Assembly: GCF_013376045.1 (NCBI RefSeq)
Contig: NZ_JABMJG010000008.1
Span: 248,001-312,000 of the forward strand
Direction of reading: 5' to 3'
DNA from: Variovorax sp. SG517
Lineage (GTDB): Bacteria; Pseudomonadota; Gammaproteobacteria; Burkholderiales; Burkholderiaceae_C
DNA length: 64,000 nt
The notes below the pieces were generated by a model. The model ran no database searches. It worked only from the letters and a program-made list of their open reading frames with translations, and was not told the origin of the DNA. Below are positions 52,362 through 60,218 of this stretch, piece after piece. Position 1 is the first letter of the stretch. The number at the start of each line of letters is the position of its first letter. Both the position numbers and the translations under genes were made by a program.

Positions 52362-53093
52362 TTAGTGCGCGTGAAGATGCGTCTGCGCGGACAGGCACCT
52401 CGCGAGCGCCGCGAGGAATCCGGTCTCGTGCTGCCGCAGGAAGAAGTGCCCGCCATCGAACCAGTCGAGCGTGAAAGCGCCAGCGGTTTCTTTAGACCAG
52501 GCCGCCATGGCCGAGGCCTCGATGTCGTCCTGACGTCCCGCGAAGGCATGGATGGGCAACGGCAGTGGCAGCATGCCCGCGGTGTCGTCGACATGGCTGC
52601 GGCAGACGCGGCGGTCGGCGCGCAAGGTGTCAAGCGTGATGCGCATGAGCTCGTCGCTGGCAAACACTTCCTCGGGCGTGCCGCCCTGCTTGCGCAACTC
52701 GGCAATCAGCGAGGCGTCGTCTTCTCCGCCGTCAAAGCGCGAGGGGTCGCGCCGCGAAGGGGCTGCGCAACCCGACACCAGCAGCGCGCGCGGCAACGGC
52801 CGCCTAGATGCCTGGAGCCGCCGGGCCAGGCCATGGGCCAGCAACCCGCCCATGCTGTGGCCGAAGATCGCGAAGCCGCCGCGCATCGCTTCGCCCTGCT
52901 CGACGCAGATGCGCTCGACCAGGGCGTCGAAGTCTTCGACGAAGGCCTCGCCCATCCGCGCGCCGCGCCCCGGCAACTCCACCGGCACGACGCGAATCCA
53001 CGGCGGAAGGAAGCGACGCCAGCGCAGGTACATGGCAGCGCTCGCGCCGGCACAAGGCAGGCACAGAAGCGAGAGAGGCGCGTGCGTGGACAT
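52362..53093 (-). CDS. Type II thioesterase
   Basis: 243 residues from the ATG that overlaps the mbtH-type stop (TGATG). LLCLPCAGASAAMYLRW is the family opening, FAIFGHSMGGLLAHGLA holds the catalytic serine, and DWFDGGHFFL the histidine. Stand-alone enzymes of this type remove wrong or stalled acyl groups from carrier domains. Because no megasynthase gene in the window carries a terminal thioesterase, this protein may also have to release the finished peptide; that is inference. Confidence 0.88.
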   Translation of the reverse strand: MSTHAPLSLLCLPCAGASAAMYLRWRRFLPPWIRVVPVELPGRGARMGEAFVEDFDALVERICVEQGEAMRGGFAIFGHSMGGLLAHGLARRLQASRRPLPRALLVSGCAAPSRRDPSRFDGGEDDASLIAELRKQGGTPEEVFASDELMRITLDTLRADRRVCRSHVDDTAGMLPLPLPIHAFAGRQDDIEASAMAAWSKETAGAFTLDWFDGGHFFLRQHETGFLAALARCLSAQTHLHAH

Positions 53094-53350
53094 CAGCCGG
53101 CCGCGCGCTGCGTTGCCTGTGCGTTTTCTCTTTCCTGCTGCTGCATCCATTCGCGCAGCGAGCGCGGGCGCATGTCGATCCAGTGGCTCTCGACGTAGGC
53201 AAGCACGGTTTTCTTGTCTCCGCGCACGCCCTCGATGGCAGACCATCCGCCAGGAACGGCCTTCCAGTGCGGCCAGATGGAATACTGGTCTTCGTGATTG
53301 ACCAGAACGATGAAGGTTTCGTCTTCGCGGTCGAAGCAGCTGGTCGACAT
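53093..53350 (-). CDS. MbtH-like protein
   Basis: 85 residues. LVNHEDQYSIWPHWKAVPGGW and VESHWIDMRP are the diagnostic MbtH-family patterns with the paired tryptophans. MbtH proteins bind A domains and are often needed for their solubility and activity. Its place as first gene before the thioesterase and megasynthases, after a 219-base gap, suggests it opens the biosynthetic transcript. The C-terminal 20 residues are a loose tail. Confidence 0.92.
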   Translation of the reverse strand: MSTSCFDREDETFIVLVNHEDQYSIWPHWKAVPGGWSAIEGVRGDKKTVLAYVESHWIDMRPRSLREWMQQQERENAQATQRAAG

Positions 53351-53569
53351 CGGTGCATCCTCGTGTGATTGAACAGAAGGAGCGCCCGATGTCCGGTCGT
53401 GGACCGGATCGAATCGCGGCGCCCTTGCTGACAGGACGCTTGGCGGCCGAATCTGTTCATTTCACGATGCACCTGCCGGCACTGTCGCATTCGTCGGGCT
53501 GTTATCGACGAGGCAACCGCAGGAACGCGCGGCGCGGCGCGCGTTCACGGGCTCGTAAAGGAGCGGGAG

Positions 53570-53818
53570 TTAGCTGTCGGCCCGGGGCGAGGTGTCGGAC
53601 GGCTCGTCACCGTCGCCGAGGTCATTGACCGGCGGGACGAAGCCCGCGAGCAGCCAGAGCTGCGCGGCCTTGTCATAGGCATGGCGATGCGAGGGCTGCG
53701 CCAGGAGCCAAGCCGTCATTTCGGAGCGCGCCGCGTCGTCGAAATTTTCGCGGTCGTGTTCACGCTGTACCCATTCCCATGCGGTGTTCCAGATGGGATC
53801 GTTCTTTTCTTGAGTCAT
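53570..53818 (-). CDS. Stand-alone FecR N-terminal-like (DUF4880) mini-protein, copy B
   Basis: 82 residues. NTAWEWVQREHDRENFDDAA, then WLLAQPSHRHAYDKAAQLWLLAG, matches the FecR cytoplasmic N-domain and aligns with copy A at 23144 (shared TAW, HD, WL, P-H, A-[FY]-D, LW-LAG). There is no membrane segment; the last 20 residues are acidic and disordered-looking. It follows the ECF sigma gene by 117 bases on the same strand. It is a candidate cytoplasmic regulator of that sigma factor. Confidence 0.65.
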   Translation of the reverse strand: MTQEKNDPIWNTAWEWVQREHDRENFDDAARSEMTAWLLAQPSHRHAYDKAAQLWLLAGFVPPVNDLGDGDEPSDTSPRADS

Positions 53819-53935
53819 TGAAGCCGCTCGCGTTTTCCGTGCAGGCCGGGTCTCGAGCGCCCCTGCCGATGCACCCATCCGCGCATTCTCGCGGGAAACG
53901 GGCCGGCCCCTTCCCGCAAGCTGTGGTGCGTGCCT

Positions 53936-54469
53936 CTAGATCACGTCTCTTTCGAGCAGCAGGTGGCCGCACGACTTGATGGCCGTCGCAGCCTCGGCGA
54001 TCAGGCCGTTCACCAGCCCCAGCGCACAGCCCAGGCGCGCCGCGATCTCGCGCTGTGTCAGGCCTTCCAACCGATAGAGCTCAAACACGAGGCGCGTTCT
54101 CGGCGCGAGTCCGGAAAGAACCCTGTCGATCGCGCTGATGACCTGACGCTCGCACATCACGCGGTCGGGCGTGCCGACGGCTTGCACGTCGAGCAGTTCC
54201 ACGTCGACATCGAAGGTGCGATAGCTCGCTTCGACGCGGTGGCGGCGGCAGTAGTCCAGGGCCATGTTGCGTACCACCTGGCAGCAGTAGCCGATGGGCC
54301 GCTCGGCATGCCGCACGCAAGGGCCGTCCACGATCTTCAGGTAGGCGTCCTGCACCACGTCGTCGGCCAGATCCGACGTATTGACGATCTTGCGGGCCAC
54401 GCGCCAAAGCTGCGCGCGATTGGCAATGAAGACCTCCCCGAGCGGAGACTCGGACGAATGCACTGGCAT
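53936..54469 (-). CDS. Iron-starvation type ECF sigma factor
   Basis: 177 residues. Region 2 includes DLADDVVQDAYLKIVDG and RPIGYCCQVVRNMALDYCRRH, close to PvdS, OrbS and other siderophore sigma factors; region 4 is RLVFELYRLEGLTQREIAARLG. The ATG at 54469 is preceded by an AGGAGG..GAGGTG stretch; the frame is open for 35 more codons, but that part is AT-rich and looks like promoter DNA. It should direct RNA polymerase to the biosynthetic promoters when iron is low, and is probably itself under Fur. Confidence 0.88.
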   Translation of the reverse strand: MPVHSSESPLGEVFIANRAQLWRVARKIVNTSDLADDVVQDAYLKIVDGPCVRHAERPIGYCCQVVRNMALDYCRRHRVEASYRTFDVDVELLDVQAVGTPDRVMCERQVISAIDRVLSGLAPRTRLVFELYRLEGLTQREIAARLGCALGLVNGLIAEAATAIKSCGHLLLERDVI

Positions 54470-54550
54470 GTTGAACACCTCTTCCTCCTGTGAGCGAGCC
54501 CCAAGGGGCCGCAAGTCCGATTTACTACTTTTGATGCACAAATCTAAACA

Positions 54551-54566
54551 AGAATCATTTCTATTT
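54551..54566 (-). promoter_or_regulatory. Weak Fur-box-like site upstream of the sigma gene
   Basis: AGAATCATTTCTATTT on the plus strand (AAATAGAAATGATTCT on the coding strand) contains one good Fur half-site and a poor partner. It directly abuts the candidate -10 element, a normal place for Fur repression. The match is clearly weaker than that at 28477. Confidence 0.35.
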
Positions 54567-54594
54567 ATATACAAACTTCGAGGCGCCCTGTTGA
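54566..54594 (-). promoter_or_regulatory. Candidate sigma-70 promoter of the ECF sigma gene
   Basis: On the minus strand TCAACA and TATATA are 17 bases apart, inside the only AT-rich patch of this region. The start codon is about 90 bases further on. Both hexamers match the consensus at four of six positions. Confidence 0.35.
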
Positions 54595-54893
54595 CCTATC
54601 GCGTCAACGTTCAAAACAATGTGTGGGGCCCCAGAAGCATTCGGCGCGGCGAATCGCTTGGTCCGGAAGCTCTGCAGAAACGCGGAGACCGGCATCGCTC
54701 AGGTGGGGACCGCGATGATAGTCCACTTCGCGCGATGTAATCGTCCGTGAACTTGCACGGGGCCGCGAAACAGACCCCTTCCACTTCGCACGCGACCGGC
54801 ATAGTTGCCTGCAGACGCAAGCGCCGGTGCGGTCGGTGCCATCGCGCTACGCCCGCCCATCTAGAATCCCGCCCTCTCCCCGATCCCCGCCCC
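54595..54893. other. Intergenic region without a gene
   Basis: About 300 bases between the sigma factor promoter and the ParB-like gene, which point in opposite directions. I see no convincing reading frame, RNA gene or repeat. It must contain the promoter of the ParB-like gene, but no clear -35/-10 pair stands out. Confidence 0.5.
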
Positions 54894-55742
54894 ATGAACA
54901 TCGTCGTCAACGAAGAACTCAAAGCCTATATCGACCCCATGACACCGGAGGAACACGAGGCGCTGGAGCGGAGCATCCTGGCCGAGGGTTGCCGCGATGC
55001 GCTCGTGCTTTGGGGCGACGTGCTGGTGGACGGCCACAACCGCTACGGCATCTGCCAGAAGCACGGCCTGCCGTTCAAGACCGTGCAGAACCCGCGCTTC
55101 AAGACCATCGAGGACGTGCACCTCTGGATGATCGACCAGCACCTGGGCAGGCGCAGCATTTCGGACTATCTGCGCGGCGTGCTCGCGCTAAGGAAGAAGG
55201 ACATCGTCGACCAGCAGCGCAGCCGTTCCGCAACGGCACCGGCGGAGTCGGCAGCCTCCTCGTCGGACGCGCCGTTCGACGCAGATCCGCCCGCCGACGC
55301 GACGCCCGAAGACGATGCGGCTACGGCGCCCCTGCCGCCGCCCGCACCGCTCAACAGCCGCGAAGCCATCGCCCGGGCCGCGCGCCTGAGCAGCAGCCAA
55401 GTCGTGATGATCGAGAAGATCCAGAAGCAGGCTGCGCCGGAACTGGTGGCAGCCGTGAAATCGGGCGTGATCTCGATCAACACCGCGGCGGCCGTGGCCA
55501 CATTGCCGGCTGAAGAGCAAGTGTCGGCCGCGAACGCTGGCAAGGACGAACTCAAGCAAGCGGCCAAGCGCGTTCGCGAGTCGAAGAAGAAACCGCGCGT
55601 GGAATCCGCCGAAGCCTCGCCGGACGACGAGGGCAGCACGGACACAGTGCAGGCGCTGCAGCAGCGCGTGGCAGAGCTCACGGCCGAGAACGAATCGCTG
55701 CGCAGGCAGGTCGCCGAACTGCAGGCGCAGCTCGCGCATTGA
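54894..55742 (+). CDS. ParB-like nuclease-domain protein with C-terminal coiled coil
   Basis: 282 residues. The N-terminal ParB/Srx-like domain has LAEGCRDALVLWGDVLVDGHNRYGICQKHG, then IDQHLGRRSISDYLRG. After an Ala/Pro/Asp-rich linker (about 105 to 150) comes a helix-turn-helix-like part (AARLSSSQVVMIEKIQKQA) and KSGVISINTAAAVATLPAEEQ, as in plasmid-type ParB regulators. The last 30 residues form leucine heptads (LQQRVAELTAENESLRRQVAEL), so it likely dimerises. There is no parA beside it. The gene ends at a strong terminator. Its DNA target and role are unknown. Confidence 0.7.
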   Translation: MNIVVNEELKAYIDPMTPEEHEALERSILAEGCRDALVLWGDVLVDGHNRYGICQKHGLPFKTVQNPRFKTIEDVHLWMIDQHLGRRSISDYLRGVLALRKKDIVDQQRSRSATAPAESAASSSDAPFDADPPADATPEDDAATAPLPPPAPLNSREAIARAARLSSSQVVMIEKIQKQAAPELVAAVKSGVISINTAAAVATLPAEEQVSAANAGKDELKQAAKRVRESKKKPRVESAEASPDDEGSTDTVQALQQRVAELTAENESLRRQVAELQAQLAH

Positions 55743-55747
55743 AATCT

Positions 55748-55781
55748 CCGCCGGTCCGCTCAGGACCGACGGGTTTTCTTT
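55748..55781 (+). terminator. Terminator after the ParB-like gene
   Basis: CCGCCGGTCC pairs with GGACCGACGG (nine of ten) across a GCTCA loop, followed by GTTTTCTTT. It begins five bases after the stop codon. Confidence 0.85.
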
Positions 55782-55796
55782 ATCAAGACTGACTAG

Positions 55797-56381
55797 TTAG
55801 GGCTGGATCGCGCTGATCTTGGCGCCCGACAGCGAAACGCCGGCCTCCAGCCCCACGTTGGTCATCACGAATCCCACCACGGGCTGGCGAAGGGTGTTCG
55901 TGTCGATGCTGCCGTTGGCTCCGATGGTCGCGAGCGCCACGGTGGCATCCGCGCCGGCCGTCCAGCCCTTGCTGTTGCGGAACTGGTCGAGCGCCGCCTG
56001 CGTAGTGAAGAGATAGATCACCGCCTTCGACTGCGCGCCGGCCTGGAATCCCACCGAGCCGGCGGTCGTGCTGTAGTAGGCCTGCGTGCGGCCGTTCACG
56101 CGCAGGGCACCTCGCCCGTATTCGGCACCCACGCCCATGCTGGCGCCAACCACGGCGGGGAACACCAGCACGCCGCTCGACCTGGCGACCAGCTCACGCG
56201 AGCCCTTCACGGAGTCGTACAGCTTTGACAGCGAGGCATCGACCTGAGCGTCGATGGAAGTGCGCGAAGACGCGCTGCTGGCCTGGTCCTGCGGCCGCGT
56301 GGTGGTGCACCCGACGAATGCCAGGCTGCACGCCGCCACGATGGACGAGAACGCCAGCGTTCGGAAGTTCATGGCTTTCAT
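55797..56381 (-). CDS. SYLF/Ysc84-domain lipoprotein
   Basis: 194 residues. The signal ends in a lipobox (LAFVGC), so the protein is a membrane-anchored lipoprotein. VLVFPAVVGASMGVGAEYGRG and SVGFQAGAQSKAVIYLF, with DATVALATIGANG, mark the SYLF (Ysc84/BON-associated) domain, known to bind lipids in eukaryotic members. In bacteria the role is unknown; envelope lipid binding is likely. AAGGAAAGGA precedes the ATG. It is monocistronic. Confidence 0.82.
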   Translation of the reverse strand: MKAMNFRTLAFSSIVAACSLAFVGCTTTRPQDQASSASSRTSIDAQVDASLSKLYDSVKGSRELVARSSGVLVFPAVVGASMGVGAEYGRGALRVNGRTQAYYSTTAGSVGFQAGAQSKAVIYLFTTQAALDQFRNSKGWTAGADATVALATIGANGSIDTNTLRQPVVGFVMTNVGLEAGVSLSGAKISAIQP

Positions 56382-56622
56382 GACGGAATCCTTTCCTTGC
56401 AGAGAACATGGATCGACCCATGCTAATTCCGCAAAAACCAGGCAAAACCGGTTGAAGGCATCGGCCTACGCAAGGTCACGGCCTCGATGAACCGATGGCC
56501 GTTCGTCCTACCGCATCTAGCGCAATGTTCGTGCAATGCTGGTTCGTAGCATCGCGGCTCAGGAGCGGGCGGCTGCACGCGGCCGTCCGCGATCTGGCAT
56601 CGAACCGACTTCGCGCCCTCCC

Positions 56623-57282
56623 ATGACACTCGATCTCGCAAGGCTCCCGCGCCAATCACGCGCCGGGAGCGTCCGCCGCCTCGAACTGCCCGACGCTCTG
56701 CGCGGCTTCGCACTGCTTTGCGCGCCCGTGCTCGACCTGCTTTGCACTTCGGCGCTCGAGTTCGCGGTGATGTCAGCCGCCCTGCTCGCGTTGCTCCTGG
56801 GCGTGAGCTTCGCGACGCGTGTCGACGGCCCCGGCGAGAAGCCCGGGGCCGTACGCCTGATCGCGCGACGCATGCTGAAGGAGTCCGTCGCATATCGGCA
56901 CCTGTGGGTTCGCCTGCTGCAGGCGTCACTTGCCGCCGGCCTTGTCGCGGTCGCACTGCCGCAAGGCGGCGCGCCGCTCGTACTGGCCCTGTTCGCGATC
57001 TGCATCGCAGCATTCGTTCTGATGTTCCAGCAGCTGCGCTGGCGCCGATGGCTGCGCAAGCTCTCCCCGATGGGGTGCATCTGGTCGGCGAACTACCTTG
57101 TGCAGGTGCTATTCGTACTTGGCCTTTTCCATGTGCTGGAGCCGCGCTTCGGGCTCCTGCTGGGGGTTGCCGTGCCTAGTGTCGCGATCGCCGTGCTGCA
57201 GGCCGTGTTCAGCTGCATGTGGCTGGCGAGATCCCGCCCCGCGGCGCTCGAGCGGGTTCGTCTCGGCGGGCAAGCCGGCTGA
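56623..57282 (+). CDS. Small membrane protein resembling a shortened DUF418 protein
   Basis: 219 residues with about six hydrophobic helices. LELPDALRGFALLCAPVLD near the start resembles the DALRGFALLGI opening of DUF418/YeiB proteins, and LSPMGCIWSANYLVQVLFV with FSCMWLARSRPAALERV near the end resembles their C-terminal NYLLQS and WLxRFRxGPLEW motifs. DUF418 proteins are usually near 400 residues, so the middle half is missing. The match is by eye and moderate. ATG 56623 is used because the upstream frame has no membrane character. Confidence 0.45.
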   Translation: MTLDLARLPRQSRAGSVRRLELPDALRGFALLCAPVLDLLCTSALEFAVMSAALLALLLGVSFATRVDGPGEKPGAVRLIARRMLKESVAYRHLWVRLLQASLAAGLVAVALPQGGAPLVLALFAICIAAFVLMFQQLRWRRWLRKLSPMGCIWSANYLVQVLFVLGLFHVLEPRFGLLLGVAVPSVAIAVLQAVFSCMWLARSRPAALERVRLGGQAG

Positions 57283-57312
57283 AAGCGGCCCGCCCCGTTC
57301 GCCGTCACCTGC

Positions 57313-59145
57313 TCAGGGAAGAACCGTGATGCGGTTGGTGGCCGGCGGCGTCAGCGGGCTGTTCGCCTTGATGTAGGCCTCCAGGGCATCCACGTCCTGG
57401 TCGCCGCCGAGCGCATCGGTGCCCTGGTTGAAGACGGTGAAGTTGTCGCCGCCTGTGGCCAGGAAGCTGTTCATGGTCACGCGGTAGCTGGTGCCGTCGG
57501 CCATCGCGGTGCCGTTGAGCGACATGTTGCTGATGCGAGAACCGGCGGGCGCCGAGAGGCTGTAGCTGTAGGTGAAGCTTGCCGAAGGCAGCAGCACCTT
57601 CGGCGAAGTCGTGCTGTTGGAGCCGCTGTTGAACTGCTGCTCCAGCACCGCCTTGATCTGCGCGCCGGTCATGGTCTTCACCACCAGGCTGTTGCCGAAG
57701 GGCTGCACGGCGAAGATCTGGCCGTAGGTCACGCTGCCGTCGCCGGCAGGCGCGAGGTCGGCGCGAACGCCGCCCGGGTTCATGAAGGCGATCTGCGCTT
57801 CGCCCTTGCCGGCGGGCTTTGTTGCGGCCAGTTGCGCATCGGCGATCAGGTTGCCCAGCACGCTTTCCTTGGACGCAGTCTGCGTGCGTGTGGCCGTTGC
57901 CGTCAGCGAGCCCACCACGCGCTGTACCAGCGGACCCGCGATGGCGAGGTACTGGCTGATGAGCGCGGCCACTTCCTGGTTCTTGCCGAAGACGGGGTAC
58001 TGGTCGGTCAGCGCGACGGTGGTCGAGCCGCTGGTGTAGGCCTCGCCCTGCACGATCACGTTGTCGGCGGCCTTGGCCGTCACCTTGCGCGTGCGCGTGT
58101 CGATGGTGAGGTTGATGTCGGTCAGCAGCGTGCCGTACTGACCGGCGCTGGTCAGCAGGAAGGGCTTGGCCGGATTGGTCTTGCCGTAGTCGCACACGTA
58201 GGAGCGGTGCGTGTGGCCCGAGATCACGACGTCGACCGCCGTGTCGAGCTTGTTGAGGATCGGCAGGATGTCGCCGCTCAGGCCCGTGCAGCTCTTGTCG
58301 TTGTAGCCCACGGTTGTGGTGCCGCCTTCATGGATGACGACGACGATGGCGTCCGCGCCCTGCGACTTCAGCTGCGGAATCAGCGCGTTTGCCGTGTCCG
58401 CCTCGTCCTTGAAGCTCAGGCCCGCGACGCCAGCCGGCGTCACGATGTTCGGCGTGCCCTTCAGCGTCATGCCGATGAAGGCCACCTTCACCGTGGCGCC
58501 ATCTTTCGTGAAGGTCTTCATGCCGGTGGCGGGAAACAGCGTGTTGCCGTCGCCCTTCACCGTGTTGGCGGCGAGGAAGCCGAAGTTGGCGCCCGGGAAG
58601 CTCTTGTTCACGCGGCAGGGCTCGAGCGCGGTGTTCTTCGCGCACCCACCGTTCTTCATGCGCAGCAGTTCGGTCTGGCCCTTGTCGAACTCGTGGTTGC
58701 CGACCGCGTTGAAGTCGATCTTCATCGCGTTGACGGCTTCGATGGTCGATTCGTCGAGAAAGAGCGCGGAGACCAGCGGCGACGCGCCGATCATGTCGCC
58801 GGCAGAGACGACTGCGTTGTTCGGATTCTTTTCCTTCAGCGAGGCAATGGCCGATGCCATGTAGGCAGCGCCGCCGGCGGGCACCGGCACCGTGCCGCCC
58901 GCCTTGGCAGGCGCGGTGATCGACAGCTTCGGCGGCTCGAGGTTGCCGTGCAGGTCGTTGAAGGCGATGAGCTTCACGTCGATGGTGCCCGGTACTGCAG
59001 GTGCCGGTGCGGGTGCCGGCGGATTGGCGGCCGTGGGAGGCGGCACGAACGGAATGAAATTGTTCGAACTGTCGCTGCCACCGCAGGCAGTCAGGGCAGC
59101 CGCCACCACGCCGGCAAGGGCGAAGTGCTTCAACGATGAGCGCAT
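57313..59145 (-). CDS. 5'-nucleotidase / cyclic phosphodiesterase lipoprotein
   Basis: 610 residues. The lipobox LTAC followed by GGSDSS marks a lipoprotein, then comes a proline/alanine linker. The metallophosphatase domain has IAFNDLHGNLEP, SAGDMIGASP, AVGNHEFDKG and VVISGHTHRSY, the metal ligands of UshA-type enzymes; the 5'-nucleotidase C-terminal domain follows from about residue 410 (VLGNLIADAQL, NPGGVRADL). It removes phosphate from extracytoplasmic nucleotides. GGAGAGAGG precedes the ATG at 59145, which decides this start. Confidence 0.92.
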   Translation of the reverse strand: MRSSLKHFALAGVVAAALTACGGSDSSNNFIPFVPPPTAANPPAPAPAPAVPGTIDVKLIAFNDLHGNLEPPKLSITAPAKAGGTVPVPAGGAAYMASAIASLKEKNPNNAVVSAGDMIGASPLVSALFLDESTIEAVNAMKIDFNAVGNHEFDKGQTELLRMKNGGCAKNTALEPCRVNKSFPGANFGFLAANTVKGDGNTLFPATGMKTFTKDGATVKVAFIGMTLKGTPNIVTPAGVAGLSFKDEADTANALIPQLKSQGADAIVVVIHEGGTTTVGYNDKSCTGLSGDILPILNKLDTAVDVVISGHTHRSYVCDYGKTNPAKPFLLTSAGQYGTLLTDINLTIDTRTRKVTAKAADNVIVQGEAYTSGSTTVALTDQYPVFGKNQEVAALISQYLAIAGPLVQRVVGSLTATATRTQTASKESVLGNLIADAQLAATKPAGKGEAQIAFMNPGGVRADLAPAGDGSVTYGQIFAVQPFGNSLVVKTMTGAQIKAVLEQQFNSGSNSTTSPKVLLPSASFTYSYSLSAPAGSRISNMSLNGTAMADGTSYRVTMNSFLATGGDNFTVFNQGTDALGGDQDVDALEAYIKANSPLTPPATNRITVLP

Positions 59146-59245
59146 GGGAACCTCTCTCCTTTGTTTGGAATGCAGCGGATGCTGGACATGGCACATGACG
59201 AAGCCATGAAGGCCCGATCGCTTCGCAAGGAGATCGGTCGCGGGC

Positions 59246-59725
59246 TCAGGGCAACTGAACGAGGCGAATCGCGACACCAGGGCCGAAGGCGGCCTGCAGG
59301 AGCGCCCTGCCCTGCAGGCTGCGCTCGTCGGCTGGGAACTGCACTGCGAGCCAGCCTTCGGTCGGCCGGCGCTGCAGATGCCAGCCCTCCTGTCCGAGGA
59401 GGATGAGCCGGGCGAGCGCGGCTGGATCTGCCACCGGCGGCGCGGCGGGCGTGATGTCGAGCCAGTCGATCACCTGCTCGCTCTCGCCGCCCAGGCGTGC
59501 GGCCGCGCTCGCGGCGAGGGCCTGCTGCGTGGCGGCATCGCGCACCATGCCCTGCAACACGATGCCGCCACCGTGCCAGCGGATTTCGAGCGAAGGGCTT
59601 GCCCTGGCGGCGCTGGCCTGCGCCTCGCCCGCAGCGATCAGGTGCCACGCGATGCCCGCCGCCAGGATGGCGACGCAGGCGATCGACGCCGCGAGAATCT
59701 TGATCCGCTTTGGCATTGGAGGCAT
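59246..59725 (-). CDS. Membrane-anchored hypothetical protein, possibly BON-like
   Basis: 159 residues. A single N-terminal helix (KILAASIACVAILAAGIAW) anchors it, with the rest in the periplasm. IRWHGGGIVLQGMVRDAATQQAL followed by alanine-rich helix and GESEQVIDWLDI has the strand-helix-strand look of a BON or OmpA-linker domain, but no firm match. The start is either ATG 59725 or ATG 59716. I do not recognise a function. Confidence 0.55.
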   Translation of the reverse strand: MPPMPKRIKILAASIACVAILAAGIAWHLIAAGEAQASAARASPSLEIRWHGGGIVLQGMVRDAATQQALAASAAARLGGESEQVIDWLDITPAAPPVADPAALARLILLGQEGWHLQRRPTEGWLAVQFPADERSLQGRALLQAAFGPGVAIRLVQLP

Positions 59726-59889
59726 GAGCGTGCCACGCCAGGCATGACGCCGGTGTGACGCCCGCCTGCAGCCGGCCGACAGCCATTCGGCCTACACGGA
59801 TAAACGCATGCCGGCGCACCCGCTGAGCACCGGATTCCTATACGCTTGAGTTCCGTCCCCCGCATTCCCCAACACCCCGAGGAACGAAC

Positions 59890-60099
59890 ATGGCAGCCAA
59901 TGCGAAAGTCACAGGAAATGTCGAATACCGGGCCGGCGACGGCCCCCTGATCCTCATTCCCCAGGGCCCCATCGAGATCCAGCTGGCGCCCGACAGCGCC
60001 GTGCTGAGCTGGGGCGATGCCGGCACCATGCAGACGACGGCGATCCCGATCGCCGAATACCAGCGCTACCTGAACGAGGGCGTAATCCAGCCCGACTGA
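59890..60099 (+). CDS. Small conserved-looking hypothetical protein
   Basis: 69 residues with GAGGAACGAAC just before the ATG. The protein is soluble, with no signal, and alternates short strands (NVEYRAGDGPLILIPQGPIEIQL, then AVLSWGD). Codon use matches the neighbours and a strong terminator follows 40 bases after the stop, so it is probably a real gene. Function unknown. Confidence 0.6.
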   Translation: MAANAKVTGNVEYRAGDGPLILIPQGPIEIQLAPDSAVLSWGDAGTMQTTAIPIAEYQRYLNEGVIQPD

Positions 60100-60139
60100 A
60101 GACTCACTTTGTTTGCCGGCGGCAGTTGCGCCGCCCATG

Positions 60140-60165
60140 AAAAACGGCCCCGAAGGGCCGTTTTT
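60140..60165 (+). terminator. Bidirectional terminator
   Basis: AAAAACGGCCC-CGAA-GGGCCGTTTTT is a perfect 11-bp stem with a tetraloop and T runs on both strands. It ends the small hypothetical gene from the left and can also end the HU gene transcript from the right. Confidence 0.92.
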
Positions 60166-60218
60166 CGTTTGCTCTGCATCCGCAGCCTGCGGCTACTGCA
60201 ATGCATGCGTCACCGTTC

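Noticed and set aside
53351..53569. PvdS/OrbS-type promoter (TAAA...CGTC) before the mbtH-type gene
   Set aside because: The closest match, GAAAT with CGTC 20 bases later on the minus strand, differs in the -35 element and has the wrong spacing; no better site was found, so I do not list it as a feature.
54894..55742. Replication or partition locus
   Set aside because: No parA, no parS-like repeats, no iterons or DnaA boxes noticed around the ParB-like gene.
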